Below the pieces are notes generated by a model, which was not told where the DNA came from, searched no databases, and saw nothing but the letters and a program-made list of their open reading frames with translations. The translations under genes were made by a program, and so were the position numbers. From assembly GCA_025738555.1 (NCBI GenBank), contig JAOVFP010000004.1, forward strand, positions 5,704,001-5,768,000: a stretch of 64,000 nucleotides of DNA, written 5' to 3'. The DNA comes from Cyathus striatus. Its lineage: Eukaryota > Basidiomycota > Agaricomycetes > Agaricales > Nidulariaceae. Shown here piece by piece: positions 23,032 through 34,260 of this stretch; the stretch's first letter is position 1; every line of letters begins with the position of its first letter.

Positions 23032-23796
23032 TGTTATATCCATGTCCGGATACATCGTGCCGACGTTCCCACGTGACCTTCTAACATACCCGGTCCGTTC
23101 CCGGAATGTACCCGCTTCGGGTTTACACTTCCCGACGTTCCCGCCCGGGAAGCGTACCCGGAACCCGTCGGGTTTTCTATCGGGTATCCCGGATACGTAC
23201 TTTCTCTTATGACGGCCTCACCGCGTCATCATTCTATTACTCCTCCCTTCCATTCCTACTTATACGTTTCATTATGGCCTTTGTAGATTAGTTCCTTATT
23301 CTTCATTCTGAGCGCGTCATTTGCGCCCCTACTCCGCTTTGCCAAGACTTCATTTCCTACTTACTCCTTTGACTTGTCCTTTGTATAATACTTCTACATT
23401 CGTATCTACAGGTTCCTACTTAGTATAAGTAGTCTTCCAGTTGTAATAGGTAGTCTTCAGTATTCGTATCAACTCTGTACACTTTCTTCCTACTCTAAGT
23501 TCGAAACCCGCTCCGGGTTTTCCTTCGGTTTCTCTCCCGCTACCTAGTGTAGTGGTGAAGCCTTCTCTTATACTCTAGAACGTCTTCCTTTGTTACATAT
23601 CATCTTACTCGAAATACGAACCATTCCCTGGGGATATCCAGGCGGCGCAGCACACAAGCTGAAGCCACGGTTCTTTCCGCACTCCCGCTCTACGTTTCCG
23701 CACCCGTACTTACTTCGGGTTTCCGTTATAGTTCTCCCACACCCTCCGGGTGTCTTCGCAACCACTTCTAAGCAGGAAGAGAATCGGTACGTAACA
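23032..23796 (+). repeat. 3' LTR of the chromovirus
   Basis: 765 bp, same ends as the 5' LTR. The target duplication ATAAT follows at 23797-23801, where the older Gypsy gag resumes. Confidence 0.97.
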
Positions 23797-23801
23797 ATAA
23801 T

Positions 23802-25417
23802 GTTATCTCAAACTCAACCATTGTGAGAAGGTTTGTCAGGGCTTTAAGCCAAAAGTTTAAAGAAACCATGAATCAATGATTAGATTCAGTCCCTGAGTCA
23901 GTAGAAGAAAGGAATCCAGATGACCCCTATGATTATAAAGTGGTGATACGGGTTTGTGATAGCATCATGAGAAAGCGACTGTTGGGAGACGACTCAGATT
24001 CAGTGGAACACACGGATTCAGATGCCAGTCCCAATTCGGACACACTAGTTAGAAGCTTGTTGAGAAAAGTGCAGAAAGCAAGGAAGGAAGAGTTGAAGTT
24101 GATGAACATATTGCAGCTACCTATCAAAAAAGAGGCCCCTGAAATTGACATCAAGAAAGAAGTGCAGGAGGCAGTTGCCTTGGGGCTGAGTGCACTGACC
24201 AAAGAATTCCACACTATGTTGGCAAATATTCTGAAGCTGGCACCAGCACCAGCACCACCTTCCAACCAACTCCCGAATGGTAATTGGATGACATACCAGT
24301 ACTGGAACCAGAACCAAGGGTATCAGGGAGGGAATATGGCCTACACTTCACCTTTATTGAGAGGATGTTATTATTTGGTCAGTGTAGTGAGAATATAGCC
24401 AACTGCAAAGTGAAAGCCAAAGATATTGCAGATGGGATCATCAAAGAGGAGTTTGGAGTGTTAATGATGTGTGCAACCAATGAGAAAATAAGGGGACCCT
24501 ACCCTCTTAAGAAAATAATAAATGATATGTTGGCTAGAAAGGAGTCCGACATACCAAAGCAGCAGATGTACTACCAACTGCATGAGCAACAGCAGACACA
24601 GGAGACATTATTTATGCTGACTGATCAGATGAACACTGTGCAGCAGATGGTGAGTGCCATGTGGCAGCGAGTAATGCCAAAAGAAGCAGTGCCCACAGAG
24701 ACAGTGGCACAGAACATGCAGACATGGTCTGGGAAGCAGTTGGGTTTCTAGATGGTTCAAGGAAGGAGGCACAGTGACTCAAAGTCGTAACGACCCTGCC
24801 TGTGGCTGCTAGTGTACCAGAGGACCGACCTATAAATAAGGCAGTTTCATTCAAAGAAGACAACAAGATAATAGAGATAATCAGTGAGGACACTGGGGCT
24901 ATGGCTGACACAGAGTCAGACACAGAACCAGTGCCCAAACCTGTAAAAATACTAAAAAGAAAGAAAAATGATATAATCCAGACAAAAGAAGAAAAATATA
25001 TAATAGAAAAAGAGTTACCAGAGTTTCCATACCAAAATGTAACTGAGTTACAACCAGTGCCAGTTCACTTGCCTATTCTGGCTTCTGAATTACCAAAAAA
25101 GTCACCTAGCTACATGCACCAAGCAGCCATGGAAATAGAAGTGCAACTGACGAAAGTCGTATACAAGTTGTTGGAGATTCCTGTAGTTATTTCTCAGAGA
25201 GATTTATTGGCATTAGCACCTGGTGTGCGCGCAAACTTACATGCATGGTTAACTATGAAATGACAGTTGACAGTAGCTAATGGGTTAAATGAGGACATCT
25301 CAAATAATCACAAAAGCATACCCATCCAAATCAAGGAAGTAGAAGATGAAGATGCTCCAGGGAGGTCCTTATCAGACATTAATTGGGTTTTCGTTCAGGA
25401 CTGCAACTTACCAGCAA
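23802..25417 (+). pseudogene. older Gypsy gag, segment 2
   Basis: Continues the gag split at 15654. A coiled, acidic part (LLRKVQKARKEELKLMNILQ at about 24055) is followed by a Gly/Asn/Tyr-rich stretch and a damaged zinc knuckle (FGQCSENIANCKVKAKDIA, about 24375-24430, with the first Cys and the His lost). KIRGPYPLKKIINDMLARKE and a C-terminal acidic/lysine region (24802-25263) follow. A frame change near 24365 and stop codons near 23877, 24750, 24789 and 25261 show decay. The frame is cut by the hAT element at 25426; CTGAGAAG at 25418-25425 is the duplication. Segment 3 resumes at 30266. Confidence 0.8.
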
Positions 25418-25714
25418 CTGAGAAGTAGTGTTGTGAAAGGGCTAGATACAGTGAAGCTCGGCTCGGCTGGTGGCAGCTAACCCTGCAGCTCGGCTTAGAC
25501 TGGCTCGGCTAAGCAGCTAAGTCATGGCTAACCTACTATTTATGGGTGTGTAGTTTAGCTAGACTGTAAGTTATGCATATTCCAAGGGCCGTTACTTCTT
25601 CTTCAAACATTTTCATGTAGAGTTGTAGAAATGAGTGTAATGAATCATATAATACAAGAATATGCAATTTTTAAATAAATACAGTGTGATTTAACAACAA
25701 TTAATGATCAAGAA

Positions 25715-28700
25715 CTAAGTATCAACAGAGTTGTTTTCAGCTGCTAAGGACTGTAATGAATTGTAAAATGCCTCGATGTCTTCAGGACAAATTACTGCAT
25801 CCTGAGCATGATCCTCCATCAACTGAAGTTCTGACCTAGTGTCCATACCTCCAGTAAAGTGCAAATCAGTACCTTTCTTCGAAAATTTGATCATTTGCAG
25901 AGCCTCCATGAGTTCTGGCTTAATGTGATTGCGACGTGGAGTTTTAGTTTCTTTTGCTGATGAAAAAACCCGCTCACATGGCACAGCAAATCCCTGAATA
26001 GGTAACACATCTAGTGCGAGAAGAAAGACTGTCAGAAATCGCAACTGGTTTTCCTAAAACAAATTGAACAACATAAGCTTTAAACATCCGAGTCACAAAA
26101 CACGCACTTACTTGCCAAAAAGTTACCATGTCTGTACTAGGCTGTACATCGAGAAAGTATGCATCCACTTCTGCTTGTAACGAGCGTTTACTGAGTGTGC
26201 CTTGCAAACCCATATCATTTACCAGAAGCAATTCGGCCCATTTGTTATCACAAATTTCGTCCTCCACTTGTAGATTTTCAGGCACAATTGGTGTAGGCAC
26301 CTCAGTATTATGAGCATAAAGTGGCTCCAACTAATTTAACAACAGTGAGCATGAAGAATATATAATTTATTGCAATTACATGTTTTATAAAGAGTTTTCG
26401 TGCATTGTCAACCTCAGTGGGTGCATTAATCTCAAACCAGCGCAGCTTCTTTGATGGATTAAGTACTGCAAATGATTAATGTTAATATAGAACAAGAAGT
26501 AAATATCACTTAACTTACATATCACCAGAGTGTATGCTGGAACTTCAAATGTGTAGCTCTGATACTCCTCTAATTTAATAATGCCCCTCTCAATAACCGA
26601 AAAATATTTAGGCATTTCTTGTTGATACCTCTTCCAAAGCGATATCATGTATCGGAAAGTTGGAAGTGCATATGACAATGTTGGAGTCTTTTCTGCTGAT
26701 AAGAGCTGCTGGAAGCCGTGTGGGACCTAAAATGGGTGTGAGAATACCTATTTTCAGCAGCTATGCAATCAATAATACATACTTCAAGAATTTTTAAATA
26801 ATCTTGCAATGTTAACCATGCTTCAGAGGATAGCTTGTAGTCCTGTAGTCCAGATACCTGCCCAATGTAACCATCAATTCCCTAAAAATCAAATTAGCAC
26901 ATAATATATAAGCTTAATCAGACTAGATATATCTTACTTGTTGAAGAAATAATGCTCGTTGAATCATCAAATAAGTTGATGACCAGCGTGTCTCAACATC
27001 TCATAACAGCTCGAGCTGCTTGATATTATGTTTCTTTAATTCTTTGGAAAATCCTTGCCGACATTGTGGAGAAGACCGTATCTTGTACAAAAATTAAACT
27101 TAAATAGCTCTCCCATAAATATGAAACATACAAGACGAATGATTGTTCGCAAAAGGGCAATTGGATCACAATGGTGTTTTGCTGCAACTGGATCATAATC
27201 ATCTGCGGTTTCCTTTGCCAATTGTATATCTGTAATTGCACTTAGAACAGCTTGGCAAGCAAGGTTAACAATGTGAGGAAAGCAACTTGAAAATTGATTA
27301 TGAGTTACAGTATAGAACATATAAATATTAGGAAACAAATACTGAATACGCTGTTCAATATTACAGAATGCAATACCACTGGCATTAAGACGAGCTTTAA
27401 GTTCCCTTGTAAGTGTATCATTGTTCGATGCATTGTCCATTGTTACCCAGCCGACCTAAGAATTACTTAATATTAATTATGGAGTACTAGTATCATGAAT
27501 GTCATACCTTCTGAATATGAAAACATTCAAGTATTTTCATGAATGCTATTCCTAAATGCTTGCCAGTATGGCGACCAGGAACTCTAGAGAATCCTATTAG
27601 ATCAGCTCGAAGTTTTAAGATGTACTGTGGCCCGGTAGGTGTTGTCTTCAAATGTGTCGAAATAGAGTGCATAGTTACTGCCATATATGGTACTCCATTG
27701 GGATCAGTCCACATGTCAGTTGTAAAAGACAACTTTCCAATAGTACACTATACAGTGTTCCTGTGAGTTGCTAGTATGTTAAAAACAATATTTACATACC
27801 TGGACTTCTCTACAAATATTTTCAATGTGATCGTCAAACATCTTTGTTATATGATTTCAAATACTAGCTCGGTGTGGAATGTCCTTATCCTGGAGATCCT
27901 TCTGTAACATTAGAAATATGCTACAAAGATATGGACTTTCAATGACATTCAGAGACTAATATAATAAATCAGATATATGCACAAGAAGAAATAATGAATG
28001 ATCCAAATTACCTGATCATCTGCAACAATCCAATCTGTAATTGCATCGATGAATGCCTCAGGTGTGTAAGATTTATATTTTGGGCCTATTGATTGACCTT
28101 GAATAATACGTGTCTGATCCTTTCAGTGGTCATCCATTGCCCTGCACACTCGTGGATCCTTTGAAGATATTTCAATGCCAAATCGATCACATGATGTAAC
28201 CCACTCATCAAGATGCTGAGATGAAAGATGATAATGAAGGACACCAGTTGATGTAGTGTCTTCATAGATAGCAATCCCAAAGTCAGGATAAATGGCTTGC
28301 TTTTTTCTACATGAAATGAATTTTAATACTATGAAGAATGTAGAAATCAACTTACTGGCAAAGCTTACATACTCGCTGCATAAATGAGTCCTCCTCAAAA
28401 AAAAGCCAGACATCTTTAGCAATTTTTCCATTTTGAAACTGTTGCTGCTTTTTTGTACTGGCATTGTTTCTGCGACACCCTGTTTGAGGTGTCTTAGGTG
28501 TCTTACCCTGCTGGGTACCTGGTGTATGAAGCTTTGCTAATTCCTGTCGAATTGGTGTTTCAACAGCATGGTCGAATGGTATGTTCGTCATGCTTCGGGG
28601 TGGAGCATGAATGCGGAAGGGTGTATGTGCAGCAGGTTTGTGTGGTGTTGCAGCTATGAATGGGTCCATATCTTCTGCTAATGGTACAGACAGTACCTGT

Positions 28701-28914
28701 GGACTATGATCAATTTGAGGAGGTGGAGGTGGCTGGTGGCTACGATGTTTCAATGGTGGTGTATAATCCAGTGCTAAAATGTTCTTGTGCCGAAAAGGGG
28801 TAGCCACTGGAACCTAACGACACTCAGCTACCACCAAATAATATAATAAATAAGATAGTATCTTACATTTTCAAGTGTGTCTACCACTGGCTCAGGTTCA
28901 GTAACTCTGACCAT
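25715..28914 (-). pseudogene. hAT transposase, multi-exon, with nonsense codons
   Basis: Start ATG at 28912-28914 (MVRVTEPEPVVDTLEN). A 53-nt intron (28866-28814) leads to a Pro-rich leader and a BED zinc finger: FQNGKIAKDVWLFFEE, VCKLCQ (about 28365), and after another intron HYHLSSQH (about 28215). The RNase H-like core has SFTTDMWTDPNG (about 27730), RADLIGFSRVPGRHTGKH, then VTMDNASNND (about 27440) and CFPHIVNLACQAVL. The C-terminal dimerisation block is LPIQGFAVPCERVFSSAKE (about 26000) to MEALQMIKFSKK. A TGA interrupts the frame after VCRAMDDH (about 28120) and another is near 27860. Both could come from CGA. The exon boundaries between 27800 and 26050 are only partly resolved. The protein would cut and rejoin the element ends in the nucleus if intact. 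Confidence 0.88.
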
Positions 28915-29329
28915 TTTTGACTTCTTGCTGGTACGATGTGTTTCTGTTGTAATTCCCCAAAGTTCGTTATGAGTGAAACAAAGTCTTTAAATGAAATACA
29001 TACTTTCTGCTATATCCTTGACATGGAATACCATTTCCAGTGCACCATTGGCATAGTTCTTCTGACGAGTACTTTTCCGCTGCATAGTAACAATAGAAAT
29101 GAGGTGGAGGATGAAGTTCTAATAGAAATAAGGCCAGTTAAATATAAAAATGTGACGAATGAAATGGAAAGTTATAGAAACCTTGCATCGTCATAAAGGT
29201 TTCATATATTGCAAATGAAGAGTTTTGAATGACAAGACTTCATTGTCCTGCATGAAACAAACAGAGGAGGGCTTAGTCCGGTTTTAAGGTCTTAGAAAAG
29301 CAAAGAATACTAAAGAAGAATGGGAACGT

Positions 29330-29765
29330 ACCATTGTGGATAATAAACAACTTGTTTTCATAACACTGAAACACCGCACTTGAGACTATTTGAGAATTCC
29401 TGAAGACCATTGAAGGACAAAACACTGTTCAGCATTGTCTCATGCTGAAACAAATGGAGCTGGACCTTATTCAACTGCAGGGTCTCAGGAAGGTAGAGAA
29501 TAAAGAGGAATGAGAATGTACCATTGTGGATATTAAATATCTCATCTTCATGATACTGAAACATTATACTTGAGGAAGTTTTAAAGATTATGGAGCTGCA
29601 TGCTGCAAGATTGCGTTCTCCTATGCAGAAACGAATAGACAAGGACCTAATTAAATTTCAGGGTCTCGGAAAGGCATAGAATAAGGCAGAATCGGAGTGT
29701 ACCGCTGCGGATATTAAGTAGCTTGCATTCATGATACTGAAACATTGTACCAGAGGCATCTTCAG
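29330..29765. repeat. 185-bp tandem units in the hAT subterminal region
   Basis: Three degenerate copies of a unit starting ACCATTGTGGATATTAAAT and containing CATGATACTGAAACATT, at about 29331, 29519 and 29700. They lie upstream of the transposase start and may be part of its promoter region. No gene is seen in 28915-30257. Confidence 0.75.
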
Positions 29766-30265
29766 AACCCTACTACAAGAGAACCACATGTAATTGAATC
29801 TTCATAATGAAGGCCTTACTACTAGAAATATCATCCTGAATGTTTCAAAATTTTCGTCCAGAGCCTGGCAGATAGTGCAACCATGGTTTGAAAGCAATGA
29901 GGAGAAAAAGTAGAGCTTGGAATAGAATTCAGTGATTAATGGTAAGTGATCTAAAAACTAGTTGAAACAATCAAAACTGCAGTGCAAATACATATATTGA
30001 GAGCATAAACACTAATAGTTGATTAAATTAGTGTATGCAAGGAGGGGGCATGGAGGGAGCATGTAGGAGAAGGGGTGAGTGATTCTCTCGGAGGTGACAG
30101 ATCTGAGGCATTATCCAAATTTGGAAGTCTGCCGGCTGATACCCTTAGCTGGACAGTAAGCTGCATAAGCTGTGAGCCGTGAGACTGGCTACGGCTGGTT
30201 AAAAATCGGCTTGGCTTGGATGGCTATGGCTCCTCAAGCCGAGCTGCAACAACACTACTGAGAAG

Positions 30266-31503
30266 GCAATGCAAGATGGTAAGGACTATTGTGGAAACTT
30301 TGTAACTGGTGGATGGAACATCTCAGACCCTGTCACTCAGTATTTGGGATCACTTATTAATGGACTAGAAAAGGGAATCATTGTGGCTAGAGACATGGAA
30401 GCATTACAAGCTGTCACTGGATCTATTTATGGTGTCCAAATAGAAGAGTGTTTACTGGATAGTGAATCACAGATAGTCTTGATAAGTTTATCAATGGCAG
30501 AGAAATGCAGATTACGGTGGGATCTGGACACAAAAATAAATATGCAGAGCACAAATTGCAGGCTGGAAATGACTTGCAGACTTGCAAGAAATGTTCCTCT
30601 CCAGCTTGGGAAGATAATGGTGTATCTACAGATACATATACTTAAAAACCTGCCTTATCAGCTACTGTTGGGTAGACCCTTCGATGTCTTGACAGCTGGC
30701 CAGATTCAGAATGGCACAGATGGAACACAGTTGTTCACAATCACAACACTGGGCTTCATAGACTGGATTGTGATTCCAACATATCCGGGCAGGAAGAAAC
30801 TGAAAGTTGTTGAGGAAGAACAAAATTTTCATTATTCAATGAGTTGATGGGAAATCAAGGAGAGTTGGCAGTTAGCATTGTACAAGATGCAGACGAGAAA
30901 TTTGTGATTGATGGGTATTACTAACAAGAAAAACCAAAAACATTGTTAAAAGAGGAAATAAAGTACACCTATCTACTTGCATCAGCAATGGATGGTGGTA
31001 TAGAGGATAAAGAAGTGCAAAAGCAACTGCTTCAAGCCATGTTGGCGACCCATGTGTTAGATACACCCGGGAAAGTACAGTACTTTTTGGCTTTAGGCAG
31101 AAAATCCAGACAGGCACTGGTAGCAACAAGAGAAAACTTCATTGGATGAAAATATAAACCTGTTGCTCAGAAAACGAGACCAGTTCTTGGGGATGTTCCA
31201 GAGGAATTCCACATTAAAAGGGAAATTAAAGGTGACCTGCTGGTGGCCCTACCAAAGCTACCAATGAGCCCCCCGGAGTTTGTTCTCACACCTGATGGAT
31301 GCTACACGACAGAACATAAAGAGTATATTGACACCCAGCATTCAGAAGAATTTCTGTGGACAGAAGAACAAAAGCTTATGCATTGGATAATGTCAGCACA
31401 TGACAAGGCATTTGCTTGGGATGAAACTCAGAAGGGAAAATTCAAAGAGGAATATTTTTCTGCTGTACAGATTCCTACAGTGCCACATGTACCTTGGGTA
31501 GTC
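30266..31503 (+). pseudogene. older Gypsy protease and pre-RT segment
   Basis: Resumes after the hAT insertion. The aspartic protease has its active-site region as CLLDSESQIVLISLSMAEKC (about 30450-30510), where the usual Asp-Ser-Gly has become Asp-Ser-Glu. The flap and C-terminal parts follow, with LPYQLLLGRPFDVLTA (about 30645). After stops near 30847, the linker to reverse transcriptase appears (TDGCYTTEHKEYIDTQH, then DKAFAWDETQKGKFKEEYF, about 31290-31460). The frame is cut at 31503 by element B, and neither reverse transcriptase nor integrase of this copy is found on the other side. Confidence 0.82.
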
Positions 31504-31539
31504 ATAAGTGTAGGTGATTTTGATCATAGAAAGCCAGGG

Positions 31540-31564
31540 TTTGGTGATTGTCCCAATCACCAAA
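31540..31564. repeat. subterminal hairpin, left end of element B
   Basis: Perfect 11-bp stem, 3-nt loop (TTTGGTGATTG, TCC, CAATCACCAAA). An identical hairpin is at 37859-37883. Confidence 0.9.
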
Positions 31565-31584
31565 GCCATCCCACAGTATGATTG

Positions 31585-32045
31585 CAATCATAGACAATCA
31601 TTGAGGTTCTAATTGAGCATTAATTACTATTGTATAAATGTATTAAGTGATTATAAACAATCATTGATTTATTCTAATTGAATATTACTGTTGTATGAAT
31701 GTTTAGGTGATCATAAACAATCATTGATTTTTACTATTTGAATATTAGTATAGTATGAATGTATTAGGTGATCATACACAATCATTGATTTTTACTATTG
31801 GAATATTAGTATGGATGGTTAGGCAATCATACACAATCATTGATGCTTCTAATTGAATATTAGCATTGTATGGATGGTTAGGTGATCATAAACAATCATT
31901 GATTTTTCTAATCAAATATTATGGTTGTATGGGTGGTTAGGCAATCATAAACAATCATTAATTGTTTCAAGTTAAATAATACATTTGTGTGGATGTATTA
32001 GGTGATCATAAGCAATCATTAATTGGATACTGCTATTGTATGAAT
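31585..32045. repeat. outer satellite of element B, left arm
   Basis: About seven units of roughly 65 bp with GTGATCATAAACAATCATTGA and TTCTAATTGAATATTA. Inverted counterpart at 37430-37840. Confidence 0.9.
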
Positions 32046-32563
32046 TTGTCATGTTTTTCTGCACATTACAATTGTCACAATTGTCTCACACATCACACAT
32101 TTCTCACACTCTAGACATTTCCCATGCTTCACATATTTCCTGCACATCACATTTGTCATGCATGTTCCCACGGATTACATATGTCTCGCTTTTTGCATGT
32201 GTCACATCTGTCACGATTTCACGCATGTCACATATGTCATGTATATTTGCACACATTACATTTGTCATATGTATTCACATGCATCACATCTGTGACGCTT
32301 TTCGCATGCGTCACGTTTTGTCACAATTTCACACGCGTCACATTTGTCACACATATTCCCGCGGGTCACATCTGTGACGCTTCTCACCCACGTCACATTT
32401 TGTCACATTGTCACACATATTCCCACGAGTTACATCTGTCACGCTTTTCTCCTGCATCACATTTTGTCATGATTTCATGCACATCACATATATCACATAT
32501 ATTCACATGCATCACATTTGTCATACATATTCACACATGTCGCATTTGTCACACTTTTCACAA
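32046..32563. repeat. GTCACA satellite of element B, left arm, part 1
   Basis: 28-bp-type units (CATTTGTCACACATATTCCC) with most CpG sites changed to TG or CA. The array continues at 33946-34260 after a solo LTR insertion. Confidence 0.88.
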
Positions 32564-32567
32564 GCAT

Positions 32568-33941
32568 TGTGGAGGGAGTAGTTGGTACACTGGTATAACC
32601 CAGTATGATAATTATAATTCAACTTACTTCATTTCTTTTATCTTTCTTTCTTAAATACTTACTTTTAACTACTCTAAACTTCTATCTGTTCAATTCTATC
32701 CTTTTACTTTTTCTCTAAGACATGCTGTGTGAGCAGTACATTTGGTTTTTCTGTGCTTTTGTTACATTGTGTGGACTTAGAGGCACAGTGTGGCTTCACA
32801 AAATATTGGGAAGCCAATGCCAAACAACATGTGATGCACATATGCACTGTCATGTCTCACCTATGCTACAACATGTTCCGCTTGCTTACTGCTTTCTATC
32901 TCACTCACTGCTTCTTCTATTTCTTTCTGTATCCAGGCCTCAAACCTTCGCCTTCAAGACTGTGCAAAACAATGTTTGGACCTTCTTGTCTCAGTGTGCT
33001 TGCTAGACAGCTCCATGTGCTAGGGTTTAGGGTTGCATACCCACTCAAGACCCCTCCTTATGCCGCAAGCCTCTCTTTTCACCCTCAAGGCTGGTGTTCC
33101 ACACCCCGAGATACAATGACTGGGTGTTTACTGTCAGCATACAACTTGTTGATTGGTGGGAGGAGCAGGGACTGGGGTCGAGGCATCAGGACTATTATTA
33201 TCCATTCATTTTTATTTCAATTTTCTACTCAATCATTCCTTTCTTTTTGCAATTCATTATCATCACCCCTATTTTCTCTATGATACACTATGTCTAGGCT
33301 TCTCCTTCAACCCCCCCAATCTCGATTTGTTAACGGCTGATGAGCAATGACTGAGCACCCCACCATCATTCCTGTGCTGTCAAGCTGCAGCCTGACCAAC
33401 TGCCTCATTACTTTGGGGAGAGTAACATTTACATTCCACTCCTGCATTGGAATCTGTGGTCACACAAAGAGTGAGTAGCCGTTATTGTCCAGGAGCTTGA
33501 AGGGATTCGGAATAGTGGGTCCTTTATCATTCAAACACAGTCTCTTTCATATGATACAATCATTATTCTTTTATGGACTTTTACTTAGGTGTTTACCCCT
33601 GCTACAGTACTCTTTATTTCATATTCCTTTGCGTATGTTGTGTTTTTCTGGGCACTGGTGATGTGAGAGCATGTGGGTGCTATCCCATCTTGTTTATGGC
33701 TCATGTATATACCTCAAGTTGTGACTTGAGGGAAATTTTACCTCCCTTTACTGGCTTCACTCTGTGCATGCACATTAAGTCTCTGAGTTGCATAGTCATC
33801 AGAAAGTGTCAAACCTCAAACTATAAGCTAAGTTCTTGTTATTATCTCTAGCTACTGACCACCCCATTTCAGGGTTATTGCAGTTAATTGTTCTAGTCAG
33901 GCATGACACTTGCAATACATCTACAAGTTATCTCCTCCACA
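32568..33941 (+). mobile_element. solo LTR of a 1.37-kb family (copy 1)
   Basis: 1374 bp starting TGTGGAGG and ending CCTCCACA, flanked by the 4-bp repeat GCAT (32564-32567 and 33942-33945). The reverse complement of 34499-35870 is homologous along its length and has the same length, so both are copies of one repeat. The TG..CA ends with an 8-bp inverted repeat and no coding capacity suggest an LTR left by recombination. Reading frames within it are not supported. Confidence 0.75.
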
Positions 33942-33945
33942 GCAT

Positions 33946-34260
33946 CACATTTTGTCACAATTTTGAACACATCACATTTATCACACATGATCCCATGGAT
34001 GACATTTATCACATATATTCACCCATGTACATTTGTCACACTTTCATGTGCATCACATTTTGTCACAATTTCGCACACATCATATTTGTCACATATATTT
34101 GCATGTGTCACATTTGTCATATATATTCCCATACTTCACATTTGTCACTTGTATTCAAATGCATAACTTTTTCATGCTCATTCCTGTGTATTACATTTTG
34201 TCACAATTTCATGTGTATCACATCTGTCACACATTTCATGCATGTCATGTTTGTCAATTG
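33946..34260. repeat. GTCACA satellite of element B, left arm, part 2
   Basis: Continues the array broken by the solo LTR at 32568-33941: CACATTTTGTCACAATTTC-type units. It leads into the element core. Confidence 0.85.

Larger units (their letters stand above)
15655..23796 (+). mobile_element. Ty3/Gypsy chromovirus, full length, young
   Basis: Two LTRs (15655-16417 and 23032-23796) start TGTTATATCC and end GTAACA, and they differ by single-base indels only. They are flanked by the perfect 5-bp duplication ATAAT. Internal order is gag with zinc knuckle, protease, reverse transcriptase, RNase H, integrase, chromodomain: the Ty3/Gypsy chromovirus order. A purine tract (AAAAGGGGA) precedes the 3' LTR. 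Between integrase and 3' LTR there is an extra antisense gene. The sequence is rich in CpG, unlike the surrounding old repeats, so it has arrived recently or escaped deamination. It lies inside an older Gypsy element. Confidence 0.97.
25426..30257 (-). mobile_element. hAT element with both ends
   Basis: 4832 bp, ending in a 9-bp inverted repeat (TAGTGTTGT and ACAACACTA) and flanked by a perfect 8-bp duplication CTGAGAAG (25418-25425 and 30258-30265). Clusters of GGCTCGGCT-like motifs lie inside both ends (25455-25510 and 30150-30250), where hAT transposases usually bind. The single gene (minus) encodes a BED-type hAT transposase with nonsense codons. The insertion interrupts the older Gypsy gag-protease boundary. 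Confidence 0.95.
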
